NCBI GenBank assembly: GCA_026874595.1
Contig: CM049319.1
Location: forward strand, 60,954,917 to 61,018,916
Length of the DNA: 64,000 nucleotides
Direction: 5' to 3'
Source: Sipunculus nudus
Taxonomy: Eukaryota; Annelida; Sipuncula; Golfingiida; Sipunculidae
This document shows, in pieces, positions 22,714 to 34,679 of the stretch. A model generated the notes under the pieces. It ran no database searches, had not been told where the DNA came from, and worked only from the letters and a program-made list of their open reading frames with translations. Made by a program: the position numbers and the translations under genes. The stretch's first letter is position 1. Each line of letters starts with the position of its first letter.

Positions 22714-23426
22714 GTAAGTCAGTGAGACTAAAATATTTCAAAGCCGGTTATAAAGTCTGTAACTCATTCAGTCACTGTAAAGTGCAATATGATCTCACCT
22801 GTCAAACTCCTGTCAAAGTGCTGCATTCATATTCTTGTCACCTTTCACAGATACAAACTTAAACTGGATAAGACTCAACCATCAGTGTCAGTTTGCAATC
22901 CCTCTTAGTATTATTATTATAATCAAGCAACGTATATATGTATATATATATATATATATACACACACCTATAGTCCGTTCCACCAACCGTGAAATACTGT
23001 TTTTTCACGTTTTCTTTTCCACCTTGATATATAATCTGTGTTCTAAGCAATAAGGTTAATTCCCAGAAAACGACCTAATTTTATATGAAGTCAGTGATAA
23101 TGTATTAAAAACAACTTACATCATGACGCTGAGGTGTTGTTTACTTTATGTGAGAAGTGCATAGCCAACTTGGCAAAACCGAACGGCGTTGTATGTGAAA
23201 TCTTTGCCGTCATAATGGAATGACGTAACCGTGACGTCACAGTCGTCGCGTGAAATTTTCTGAATACACGTTATGAAGAGGTCTTCAGGTGTCACCGTGT
23301 TCAGTAGACCCAGCTGTGCTCCGATATCAAATACTGAATACTGCCGTATTTTTACACAGAGCCCTGGTCATGGCCAGGCAGGCAGTTTCATTCATGTAGC
23401 CTTTGGTCCAACTTGTCATTATATAT

Positions 23427-23502
<76 letters not shown>

Positions 23503-26500
23503 CATCCGACATAAAAGGCATAATTAGGCCTATCCTAAACTGACGCAATTTATATTGCTTATTTTTACCACGTATCATATGTGTTTGAAGAACATTATTC
23601 ATCATTGTAATTACCACAGCCTGAGGTAAATCCACTTAAAACCAGTGTTTTGCACTGCCAGGAATCCTGTTCTAAGATGAGCTAATATATTTTGTCAACT
23701 TGTTATACACACGGGCAGTACCCTGTCATTTGAGGCGATGTAGACATCATGTTTTTTTCGTGATGAATATACCGACTCATTGTAGTAACTTTATTCAATA
23801 AGTTGTTGTTGTAAATGTATCTGGTTTTCTGTTATCCTGTCTCTGAAAAAGCGCAGGGATGCCATTCATCATTCATGTACAATCATATGATATAACAGGG
23901 GCTACATGCATGTATTAATGACAGTACTTAACGTGCTATCTGCTATTATTGTTTGACCACCTCACATCGCCAAACAGCGGGATTCTATCTCCTGCAAAAT
24001 GGAACACCGCTTATGACGTCACGCACGTGCGAGGCAGAATCTTGTCAGTTGACCAAGTACAAAATGTCGTAAACAGCCCGCGAGTTTCTCCTGGATTTTG
24101 ATTTTTGTTCATTACAGGCTATTCATCTCGGGTATGTGGTATTTTTCCTGTCAGAAAATTAGGTCGCGTTCTCATTTAACTCTGTACCAAAAATCTTCGT
24201 TCTGTCTCAATTCTTTTTAAAATGATCGCGAAAAAACAGTATTTCACGGTTGGTGGAACGGACTATAGGCAGTTTATATATACACTATAATACAGCACAA
24301 CCTCTCCTTACAGATACATTTGTACTAAGGGCACCTCCTTCTTACGGCTACTTAAGGGCAGTCCCTTGAAAGTAGGTCCCAGATCTAAAACATCCCTTCT
24401 AAGAGCACCTCTCTTTTACGGGCAAAATGTCCAATCCCACCAGTGACCATAATTCAGAGGTTCTACTATATGTGTGTGTGTATATATATATATGTCTGTT
24501 TTCTTTCTTTTATACCCATTGCCTAAATGTACAGCAGCTGAATACTGGTAATTTTATTATTTAATATAGGATGATGATAATGATAAATATACATCCACTT
24601 TAATCAGTTTATACAGAATTTACCGTTTTAATTTCTAGTATAAGTCTAAGTATGACTTTGTCAAGTTTTCACATTTCAGCTACAGTTACATTTAAAAGAA
24701 AATAATAAGATTAAGACTTTGTAAACAAACTAGTTCTGAAGAACATATTTGTATAGTAAAAAAAAAATAATGTTTAAAAATTCAAATTTGTGGTTTTTTT
24801 TCTTTTTTGTGTGGTAATTGAACCAAATATGTTTATTTTATATACTAAATAGTTACATGTTTCTCTTGCAGAGATTGGTGTAGGCCTAGCAGGGTTTGGA
24901 GTAGCTTTTCTCTTTCTTGGTATCCTATTATTCTTTGACAAAGGTTTGCTGGCCATAGGCAATGTAAGTATATAAATATACAGTAACACAGTATTACACA
25001 TACTACTTTTGTAATTAGTTATATATAATCCTTTTAGGTTTAATATTTCACATATAAAATCATCTCATTTCTGAAAATGATTCATCCTAAAGATACTGTT
25101 AATGTAATTGTACAATACAACCTCAAATTGTGTATTCTTTGTAAAGTTTTATCTCATAGCCTTCCGCCCACTTAAGATTTTGATGTGACTATAATCTCAA
25201 GGTATCTGCAACTGTTGAGCAGGACTTGCAAAATGACTTGTGTCTGGCGATGGTAACAGGAACTCTCGGCCCCAGAGACACTCGGCCCGGAGACACTCGG
25301 CCTAGGCGACAGTCGGCCCCTGAGCATGGGGACCTAGCAACACTTGGCCCTGAGACCGTTGGTCGGTCCCAGAGACACACGGCCAACAGGTCGGCTTTAA
25401 CCCCCGGGAAACCCCTAGTTCACACAATTGTTCCCGTAGTTATATTCAGTCGCGCTTGCACTGTGGAAGTCTGTTGGGATAACGGATGCTTTAAGTATAT
25501 TAGGGTGTTTATCCATGGGTATTTCTACAGAAAACGTTGCATTTCAAGTGTTTTCTTGGTGATTTTTTTAATCTTAATTTTGATTTAACAAAATTTAATT
25601 TGTATAAATATATCTTTAGAATTATAGAATAATGCCAGTAGTGCACTTTCAGTTTCCCTTTTTAGCTCAGCTGACTTTCAGTCATGCTGGGCTATAGCAA
25701 TGGGTCTTTGTCCGGCGTCCTTCCATCTGTCCGTCCGGCCGGACGTCCGTCCGTTAGCAGGGCACAAATAGTAACCATAGGGGCTAGTGCCATGAACCCT
25801 ATGCAGTCTTAGAGGTTCTAAAAAGATCTCCTTGCCAACCTGAAATTAGGTCACTGCGACCTATATTCTCGAAGTTATGGGGTGTGTTTGCCCCCCCCCC
25901 CCCCCCCAGAAATAATTCTTTTAGCCAAAATTTTCATCCCAAACCTTCCATCTTTCACATACAGCTCACCTACCAACAGGGGAAGAACCATAATTATTTT
26001 TAGGTCACAAGGTCAAAGGTCAAGGTCACAGAACCAACTTCTTTGAAAAGCCTCAGGATGCATTTTAAGCTAGACCTTTCATTCGAAACCTTTCAGCACT
26101 GATATCGCTTCTCTGCCAACAGGGGAAAAGACCTGTTGATTTTGAGGTCAAAGGTCAAGTTCACAGCACCCTCTTCTTGCGTGGAGTCATTTTCAGCAAA
26201 TTTTTCAATCTATACTTTCCATCTGTCATATATGGCTTACCTACCAATAGGAGAAGAAGCATATTGATGTTGAGTTCAAAGGTCAAGGTCACAATATTGT
26301 TCTAAATGCTTGTGAACATATTTCAAGTGAAACTGTTCAACCCAAACCTTCAGTCTTTCACATATGCCACATCTATGCATCACTGAATTTGATTAAAACT
26401 TCATATTTATGGGTCTTTTTGCATTAAGAAATAACTAATTGATTTTGAGGTCAGCTGGTCAGGAGGTTAAAGGTTGCAGGTCTAAGTTATTCACTCATTG

Positions 26501-29500
26501 GTTGCCAAGTAATTACACCCGGCCAGATGTAAGTGGTTTGTAGTTACCCATCATTTAGAAAGAATCCAGTTGATATGTGGGCAAAAGGCCAAGGCCATAG
26601 GTCAGGGATGTTCACAATAACTTATTTTGTAGACCATCTCTATTTTTCTTGTTTTCTTGTATATATAACCATATGGCACTCACAACTGGTACATCTCACT
26701 ATGTGCCCATAATTGTCAGTGACACTTGTGATATATGACACCCTTTTGTATCAGCTCATGGAGTGATAAGGATATATCATTAGTGCATAACAAAAACACT
26801 GTTGCCGGAATGCTTTGGCCAGGCATTAAGACTATGAGAGTTAAGTGTTAAGTTTAGCTACTGATTTATAAAATGATGGGAACATTTTGCAGTTTATATC
26901 ATGGAATCATAGCAATAAACTTAGTTTTCTAGATATCTGAATATTATTATACAAATCATCAGATATACCAGCAAGTGTTTGTTCTGATAATATGTGGGTC
27001 TGTACCTGGATTTAGGATGGCTTTATTTGATTACAAGACTCTTAGTGATGCTTTCTGCATTTCTTTTCTTTTAGGTTTTACAGTTTACCTACCCTGCTGA
27101 CCCCATTGAATAGCAAGCTGATAATTAAAACAAATTGGACTTGCACTTTTTACATTTGCATGTTCATAAATCTGATATGAGAGCTCTCCAACCTGATCAT
27201 GGCTTTTGAATTGTTTTAGACATTCTTAACTGTTACATTCTTTGAAGCAATTGCTACAAGTTTAGTGTCTTATTGGAGTATGTGTGACTTGTCAGAAAAC
27301 CATTATGTCTGCCAGGTAGCCATTTTAGAAATCCTTTTGCCAGGACAGTTTCTGTGATTTTTTTATGATGTTTGGTCCCTTTTAGAGGATGTTTGTTATT
27401 CAATTTCCGACCTGTCAGAAATCCAATATGGTCACCAGGACGCCATCTTTAAATTCCTTTAGAACATATTATTTCAAGAACTATTGAAGTGAATGCAGTG
27501 GGATGTATATTAATGTAATCTTGCATTGGGTCAAAGATTTCTTAATAAATATGACCATCATTTATGAAAGCTCAGTACAGTTGGCTTGTATTGAATAAAA
27601 TTAATATGGAAACACCCATTTCACAATAATTCTTGCATGGATTTCCTTGATCTTTTGCTATATTTTGATCTTATATGTGGCCTGTGTGGTATTCCTTTTG
27701 AGATTGACAGGTATCTAGCAAGCTGTGGGATTAGTTCCTGATAGCTCAACAACCATACATTTTGCCTCGGACCATCATTCACTATGTTTTAACCAGACAT
27801 ATATGATAAGAATTTATGGCAATGTAGAAAGTTTAAACAAAATTGACATATAGGTTCTGCAACAATTTTACTAGAAGTTGTGAATTGCAGCCCATGATGT
27901 CGCAGGTCATGCTTGGCAGCTGAGCGTCATGACCCATGGGTCACTCGTTTTTTAATGGTCTAGGTAAGAGAAAAATATGAACCTTTTTCTCGACACCGTT
28001 ACACGAAGTAAAATCTCACTTGCAAATTTAAGAAATTGTTTTCACTTTATCTTTTATGAGTTTCGATAAAAAAATATCAATTAATAGCCTTTGTTAAAAT
28101 CAAAACATAATTATAGTTATAAATTGGAAAAAAAGTGTAAAAAACAAATTTGCGTCTTTTTTATTCTACTTAAAAAAAATGTCTTAATTTATTCCTTTTT
28201 TGCTTCAAAGGGGTGCATTTACCGGGATTCAACGGACAAAAAATTTCAGTGCATCTACCTTCAGAATTTGAGTCGAAATACCCAATGTTTTATTTTCATA
28301 ATTGTTAACCATAATATTTTATATTACATAGAATTTTGTTCATATATACTGAAGTTTAACATATATTAATAATTTTCCAAAACAAATAAAAGAATCTCTT
28401 AATAGAAATATCACCGTAAATATATCACAGAAATGCATACCCTCTGATAGTTACCCTGACAGTTAATCACCCGAAGTATAAAAATTAAACCAAACTACAA
28501 AATTAAAAGTAACATATATACATATATTACATATTTATTTTAAACTTCCACATATAGGCCTATACAACAAACAACACTACATGGAGTTCATAAATACCAA
28601 GAGTAAGCCAAAATCATATATGTTATAGTGACTAAATGTATATAGGTAAAAGGTAAGGGCGATTCTAGATTAGAGAGGGAATATTTTTATAGCAGGGAGA
28701 ATTTGTAGTTAAGAGAGAGGGAGAGATAGAGAGAGGAAGACTGCATGGGTTAAACGTGTGATGGAGGAAATAAACGGACGTTGAAGCATTTATATGTATA
28801 GGGAGGGAACAAAAATGATGGGATTAAATGATATCCGGTATGATGGGTTAATGATTGCATGTTATGTGTTCACTAAATGTTTAAGTCAAACAATTATCTT
28901 GTTCAGTATAGCTATACAACTGATTTAATATTTTTCAATTATGTTGAATTCGTACTGATGTGTAGTTCGAGAAGAAGGAATAATATATAGTGAAACCTAA
29001 TTTTCTTTTCCTCATTGCTTTTTCTGCAACAAAAATATTGTTTTAACCAATATTATTCAATAACATCTGATTTAATTTTTTTTAAATGCACATATGATTA
29101 TAACACGCCTAAACTGCCACAAACACACACACGCATGTATATACATATATATACGTATATACTGTCTTCCATTTTTTGCAATTGCCATCTTGTTCCTTTA
29201 TTTTTGTTGTCTTTTGTTTATTCTTTTTTTATTCTTCTCTTTCTTCATTTTTTCTCTGTTTCCTTTGTCTTTCATTCATTCAGCCACCAGCATGTCCACC
29301 TGGCTTGGTAATGACTTAATTAGTGGTTGGTTGATTATGGATACGCTCAATCAGTGGTCTACTGAACTTACTATGCACACAATGGTCATTGTTATGAATG
29401 CATTAATCAATTCCAATGAGTTACAGAGACGGCTTCACCCTTTGATCAAACCGTGGTAGATGGTGTCAGTTTCTCTTGTTTTATCCGTCTGTTTCTTTAT

Positions 29501-29728
29501 TCATTAATATAAACTATTATATAGATTACTCCAGCGTAATACACAAAAATTATGAACACTGATTTTATATGGATCCCATTGTTTAATGTAATTATAAATA
29601 TATATATATTTGGTCTTCATCACTGCGGAGCGATTGTACAACATCATTAATTCAATCAGCTATATGAATTTCAGATAAAATATTAATATGTATTAAAACA
29701 TATAGACACACATATATATATATAATTG

Positions 29729-29775
<47 letters not shown>

Positions 29776-32700
29776 ATATGAAATATCATTATTTGGACTA
29801 TCAAATAATAATGCTTTTGATTGTTTCAGAATTATGCACAATTTCATTATATCTGTATATAAATAGGCCTATTTTTGTAAACTTTGTGTGTGCATTATGT
29901 TTTATTCATAGAAAATTCAGCTTTTGTTAATTGCTTAAGTTCGTGGCATTCAAGTACCAGTATATTCGTAGACGACCAAGTCACTACTCCATTCATGCCG
30001 AGTCGATCTAGCTTGTTACTACGGGAACAATTGTGTGAACGAGGGGTTTCCCGGGGTTAAATCAGACCTATTGGCCGAGTGTCTCTGGGACCGACCGAGC
30101 GTCTCGGGGCCGAGTGTCGCTAGGTCCCCATGCTCAGGGGCCGACTGTCTCTGGGACCAAGTGTCTCTTGGGCCGAGTGTCTCCGGGGCCGAGAGTCGCT
30201 TGGGCCGAGTGTCTCGGGGCCGAGTGCTTCTGGGGCCAAGAGTTCCTGTATTCCTGGCAGATGATCACAAGGTTTCTGGTATGTCAGAAAACTTGCAATT
30301 GTTGCTGGCATCTGTGATTGCTTAAAATGTGACTTGCAACTGAATATCATCCAGTTGGTTGCAGGAGTTTTGGTCAAGTGTCTGTGTCTAGTCCTACCTG
30401 TGGTGACACAGCCTTATCAAATTTTGTCTCCCCCCCCCAAAAAAATGCAGAAAATTCCATGATCTGGGATCTTGGACTTATCGCCACCAGTTGCAAGCAG
30501 TCACAGAAGATTGCAAACTGTCTCACAGATTGTCAGCAGCTAAAAAGTCACAGATGATCGTTGACTCTCTGTGACTGGTTGCAGAAACCAGTGGTTCATT
30601 CTCTTCACCAGTATCCATTGGATTGAAATATGTGCATTTGGCTCAGTCATAAATTTGACTAAAATAACAGTATGTTTATATACAAGTATATATATGTTAT
30701 AAATTAATGCTTTTATATGTATATATTTCCATTGTAAGATATTCTGTATATTTAACATTTGTCATTTTCTTTTCAGATTTTATTTATTTCTGGTCTGGCC
30801 TTTGTCATTGGCTTGGAGAGGACATTCCGCTTTTTCTTCCAAGCACACAAACTAAAAGGCACTGCATGTTTTCTCGGTGGCATGTTCATTGTTCTCCTGG
30901 GCTGGCCGATCGTTGGCATGATTGTAGAATCATATGGATTCTTTCTATTGTTTGCGTAAGTTTTGTTTTACTCTTTGACATTATTGAAATTAAGGGAGCA
31001 CTTAAACAATCAAATTTATTTAATTTTCCTTGTAATTATAAAGGAAAATGTGCAAGGCAACTGTAAAATTGTAAAATTACAGCCAGAATACAGTTATAAC
31101 CTAATAACCATAAGTGTTAAGATACAAGATATCACTGAGTAGTTTATTTTGCCATATCACAGTGGTAATATGACTTCTTTGGATGTGCATACATTATTGT
31201 TTATGACTGATTATGCAAAAATGCAGTCAATTTAATGACCATTCATCAATGTTATTGATTAATTTGCACACCACTACCACATTACAAGTGGCTTTTGGTT
31301 TAATTTGTATAAGGTCATGTCCAAATATGGTATGCTCACGTAGGGACCATATTACAAGGGATTATACACTAAGTATATTTTAGATTATTACAGAGGATGT
31401 CTGACATAGTTCAGTATTGTTGGTATACTAAAGGGCCAACATGTTCCGCAAGTGACCATCCGAGTTTGCTTTCAGAATTTTACAATTTACATGCACTTGT
31501 TGGCGAAGGTACTTACACAAGCATATTGCTATCTCTAAATGTATAGGATACGTGAGATAGCTCCAAATATGCCAAACCAATAATATGCAGCTGCGTTCTG
31601 ATTACCCTGCCGATCTGTGTGTCAGGCAAGTGGCACGCGCCCTATTGTTGTTGATTGCGCAATAGGCTGTCCTCACGGGGCAATAAACCTGAACGACTTC
31701 ACACCTCGCTATCTCGAGTTCACACCTAAGGTGCGATCTGTCACACCTCAGTCTAACCAGCGGGTTTGCCGAGAGTAAGTGGCCAAAATACACCCAAATA
31801 TAACACTAGACAGATTATTATGCGGTCCTCGCTTTCGTTTGATTCTAAGGAATACTCGTACACAGTATCAATTTTACACTACAGCGGGTCATGAACTTAT
31901 TTCACGGTAAAGGACAAGAGCCGTGGAAATTTTCACGCTCCCAAAACCTTTCTTGCTTTCGAGTTATCAAGCGCACTGATGAATTACAAATTTTACTATT
32001 TCATGACAAGAAACCAATTTATAAATGAACTACTACTCACCTGCAGAGAGTTTATTGATAAATTTAAGAGATTTCTTACTGAAAATTGCTGATAAATTCA
32101 TGACGAGTATACCCATCATAGGCACTGGGGGAATCAGAAAATATGACAAGTATACTTGTCATAGGCAGCGAAAGTGTTAATAATAATTTATTTCACAGGT
32201 TATTTATTGTGTTTACAACAATCATATCATAAATAGAACACAACATTAGCAGTAACATTAAATACTTGTGGTTCATTATTCTTAAGCTTGATTTGACCAT
32301 TACTTTCACCAGAATTAGAAATGGGCTTTCTGCTAAATTTACTTGAAAGTAACAATAAAAAAAAACACATGATATCTTGAAGCCCAGCAACACTGCATGC
32401 TGTGCTGCACTGCACCATAACAGTATGACCACCAGACTTTTTTTCAGCACTGCAAAATAAATAAATAAATACAGTGATTAAATGTTTCTTCTTGTTTCAT
32501 TTCAGAGGATTTATTCCAGTTGCTGTAAATTTCCTTCGAAGGGTTCCCATAATTGGTACAATATTGAATCTCCCAGGAATAAGTTCGGTAAGTGAGGTCA
32601 GACTAACAGGGATTCTTAAAGTACCCAGAAATTCATAGTTGTAGCTGTTAAACTTCTTCTCAAATAAATTGGTTTCCTTGCAAAATTGTTGAAGTACAAA

Positions 32701-34274
32701 TGGTTTAAATGTTTGATTTGCTTATTTTATATTTTTAGCATTTTTATCCATTGTGTACATTTGGTTGTATTATCATCTTTATTTTCTTTTAACATCCATT
32801 GTGTAATCTGTTTACACTTTCTTTATTCTTTATTTCAGTTTTATTTGAAATTTGGCAAAGCTGTTCTTTTTGGTGTAACATAATTACTCTTATGGCAATG
32901 ATAATTAATTGACCTCAATGTTAAGGTTGTAATGGTACACTGTTACACTATGGTCTGTTCCATGAAGGGCCGCCCTCTGAAATTTGGGGATATTTATAAA
33001 TTTGCAGATCAATTGCAGGAAGTAAGCTGACATGAGGAAATGAGGCATAGGCCTTATTGACTATAATGAAACAAAAAAAACATACATTGAAAATATTTTA
33101 GTGATTGAATCAAATCAATATATGAAAAAAACAGTTGATTTTTACAACATCTCAACCCCACTGATTCTGGGCAAAGTCTCTGGTCACATGCTCAAACAAA
33201 CTACATTTAAAAGCTTTAATTGGCTCTTTAATATTTTAAATATTCTAAAAACAGGGAACTGTTAAAGTGAGGCTGGTACCAAAGGCCCTCAGACTTCAGA
33301 AGAACCAGATAATGCCGAATATAAATGTTGGTTTTTTCCATGTTGTTTTTCATCTCATATTAGGCCTTTTTAGTCTTCAACAGCTTCAGTCAAACAATGT
33401 GTTATGACTGATCATATTCAAGTATAAGTGATTTTAACAAGCATATTAAACATTTAAACAATAAAGGATGTAAAAACTGAAAATGTGGTAATCTTGAAAT
33501 TTAATCTCAAGAATGTATAGCCAACCACAGTAATGTACCATATACAGGCTTACAGTAATGACCATATACAGGCTACAGTAATATACCTTTTTGGCAAAAA
33601 AAAAATAAAGGTATGGTTTTCAGGCACCACCCCCTTCAATGTTAAACCGCCGCATCAAAAATTTTTATTTTGATTTTCAATAGAAACTTACCGTTGTTGA
33701 GCTCCAGACGCTCGAACATTTCTTTCAAGAAGTTAAAATCATACAATTTTTATAAAATTTCCCTTCAAATATGAATCTGTTATTATCATGCTTTTCCCCT
33801 ACAATATGACATTTTTATCAAAACATGCAAAAAAAATTAAAAATAAAAAAAACGCCCGCCTGCATTGATTTCTGAACCAGACCTTATTTTTTTTGTTTTG
33901 GCTTACAGGCCTATAGTAATGTACCATTTACAGGCCTACAGTAATGTATATTTACAAGCCAACAGTAATGTACCATTTACAGGCCTGCAATATGTACCAT
34001 TTACAGGCCTACAATAATGTACCATTTACAGGCCTACAGTAATTTACCAATTTACAGGCCTACATTAATGTACTATTTACAGGCCTACCGTAATGTACCA
34101 TTTACAGGCCTACAGTAATATACCATTTACTGGCCTCCAGTAAAGTACCATTTACAGGCCTCCTGGTAATCAGTGTTCTATCTGTTACAATTAATCAGTC
34201 ACAAAGATTTAACTATGTTTGTTTCATTGTTTCAGCTGGTAAACAAAGTTGGAGAACCTCAAGGAATGGTATAG
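22689..34274 (+). CDS. GOLT1B: GOLT1B, GOT1-type vesicle transport protein, complete (5 exons, 138 aa)
   Basis: Exons 22,689-22,713, 24,872-24,963, 30,777-30,955, 32,506-32,587 and 34,236-34,274 join to 417 nt, coding 138 residues plus TAG, the same length as human GOT1B. Recognised stretches include [47 protein letters not shown] and the end KVGEPQGMV. Four hydrophobic segments at about 13-30, 34-52, 70-89 and 93-109 fit the four-TM topology of the Got1/Sft2-like family. The family acts in membrane traffic between ER and Golgi and in fusion at the Golgi. An in-frame TAA 18 nt upstream of the ATG fixes the start. It is divergent from LRRIQ1. Assignment as B rather than the GOLT1A paralogue rests on similarity remembered, not on alignment. 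Confidence 0.95.
22971..24265. mobile_element. 1.3-kb element with long inverted ends carrying two CRE octamers
   Basis: The left end TAGTCCGTTCCACCAACCGT is repeated inverted at the right end; about 36 terminal bases are identical (22,971-23,006 against 24,230-24,265). Similarity continues further inward (GACCTAATTTT about 90-110 bp from each end), so the TIRs are long but diverged. The ends are flanked by TA. Each inverted arm includes a perfect TGACGTCA (23,232-23,239 and 24,014-24,021). A long TA microsatellite (23,419-23,498) sits inside. No transposase frame is visible, so it is non-autonomous. Confidence 0.8.
23419..23498. repeat. (TA)n microsatellite, ~80 bp
   Basis: Nearly uninterrupted TA dinucleotides inside the long-TIR element of GOLT1B intron 1. 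Tyr/Ile-rich open frames over it are artefacts. Confidence 0.95.
24293..24468. mobile_element. 176-bp MITE with TA target duplication
   Basis: Ends CAGCACAACCTCT and AGAGGTTCTACTA are imperfect inverted copies, flanked by TA on both sides (24,291-24,292 and 24,469-24,470). The interior has GGGCACCTC / TAAGAGCACCTC phrases. Same general family as 13,867-14,024 and 5,211. Confidence 0.6.
24872..24963 (+). CDS. GOLT1B: GOLT1B exon 2
   Basis: 92 nt, acceptor CTCTTGCAG and donor AAT|GTAAGT. It encodes the first membrane segment and [11 protein letters not shown]. Ends in phase 0. Confidence 0.96.
25204..25439 (+). repeat. GC-rich minisatellite, left inverted arm
   Basis: Repeats of GGCCCAGAGACACTC type (13-16 bp) ending in CACACAATTGTTCCCGTAG. 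An inverted homologous copy lies at 30,018-30,320. The GC content stands out strongly against the AT-rich intron. Confidence 0.8.
25672..27948 (-). mobile_element. Satellite-bearing element family, copy 2 (inverted)
   Basis: Read on the minus strand it runs from ACGAGTGACCCATGGGTCAT to GTCAGCTGAGCTAA, the same two ends as copy 1. The interior differs: repeated AGGTCA half-sites (for example AAGGTCAAAGGTCAAGGTCA near 26,009), a GACGGACGGAC-type stretch next to the hairpin end, and a C17 tract at 25,891-25,907. No transposase seen. Confidence 0.7.
29727..29769. repeat. TA microsatellite
   Basis: About 40 bp of TA dinucleotides, with shorter TA runs just before it (29,711-29,724). Confidence 0.9.
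30018..30320 (-). repeat. GC-rich minisatellite, right inverted arm
   Basis: Repeats of GGGCCGAGTGTCTC (13-16 bp) beginning CTACGGGAACAATTGTGTG. It is the inverted counterpart of 25,204-25,439, sharing the outer GTTCCCGTAG end, the GAGCATGGGGACCTAGC phrase and the AACTCTTGGCCCC end. Confidence 0.8.
30777..30955 (+). CDS. GOLT1B: GOLT1B exon 3
   Basis: 179 nt, acceptor TTTTCAG and donor TTTGC|GTAAGT. It encodes the most conserved part, [17 protein letters not shown] and [19 protein letters not shown]. Ends in phase 2. Confidence 0.97.
30956..32505 (+). other. Intron 3 of GOLT1B
   Basis: 1.55 kb. The middle (31,560-32,180) is more GC-rich and looks like a separate insertion. It ends near a perfect 22-bp palindrome at 32,142-32,163 centred on AAGTATACTT, with a related imperfect copy (GACGAGTATACCCATC) at 32,102. 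No exon is seen. Confidence 0.6.
32506..32587 (+). CDS. GOLT1B: GOLT1B exon 4
   Basis: 82 nt, acceptor ATTTCAG and donor TCG|GTAAGT. It encodes [19 protein letters not shown] and LNLPGISS. Ends in phase 0. Confidence 0.97.
33530..34165. repeat. ~25-bp minisatellite in GOLT1B intron 4
   Basis: Unit close to AATGTACCATTTACAGGCCT plus ACAGT. Two or three copies lie at 33,530-33,590 and about ten at 33,900-34,165. The array is split by a ~310-bp insertion with its own inverted ends. Confidence 0.8.
33594..33903. mobile_element. ~310-bp MITE inserted in the minisatellite
   Basis: The left end GGCAAAAA...AAATAAAGGTATGGTTTTCAG and the right end (reversed) GCCAAAAC...AAATAAGGTCTGGTTCAG are inverted copies of about 30 bp. 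It interrupts the 25-bp array exactly, so it is younger than the array. No coding sequence. Confidence 0.65.
34236..34274 (+). CDS. GOLT1B: GOLT1B exon 5 and stop
   Basis: 39 nt after acceptor GTTTCAG, encoding [12 protein letters not shown] and TAG. No canonical AATAAA is seen soon after the stop; the 3' UTR may be long or spliced (see the exon-like segments at 36.7-40.0 kb). Confidence 0.93.
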   Translation: MVNKVGEPQGMV

Positions 34275-34679
34275 TGCCTACACTATTTAACCAAGTGACA
34301 TTTTTCTACCTACAGACAAATTTCCTTTAATTTGTGGACCAATGTAGAATCAATAAGCTGAAGTAGTATGAAGTAATCTCAGTAATGCTCAAAAGGTATT
34401 GAATTGTGAACATGATTGTTGATAAAACTATAGATTAACATGTTTTGATATTATCTTAATAGGACTGCTACATTCGATAGGAAGCCATAAAAATAGAGAT
34501 TTCTTTCCTTGGCAACAAAATTTGCTTCTAGTCATTGTATCTTAGGTTGCAGTATATGCAAACTCTATTCTTCATAACCATACATTAACATGTATATACC
34601 CACATAAATCATCTTAAGTTTTGTTATGTCTTCTCAGAAAATGTCTGAAGTATAAGTGTTTTAATGCAGAGTTTGTGAG

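Larger units (their letters stand above)
22714..24871 (+). other. Intron 1 of GOLT1B
   Basis: 2.2 kb intron largely occupied by the long-TIR element 22,971-24,265 and a TA-flanked MITE 24,293-24,468, with short TA microsatellites at 22,937-22,960 and 24,479-24,493. Confidence 0.8.
24964..30776 (+). other. Intron 2 of GOLT1B
   Basis: 5.8 kb intron. It carries two inverted GC-rich minisatellite blocks (25,204-25,439 and 30,018-30,320), a satellite-family element (25,672-27,948) and TA microsatellites near 29,727-29,769. Positions 27,950-29,700 are AT-rich with no recognisable feature. Confidence 0.8.

Noticed and set aside
23273-23635. Tyr/Ile-rich frames on both strands
   Set aside because: Produced by the (TA)n tract inside the long-TIR element; the same applies to 36,179-36,361.
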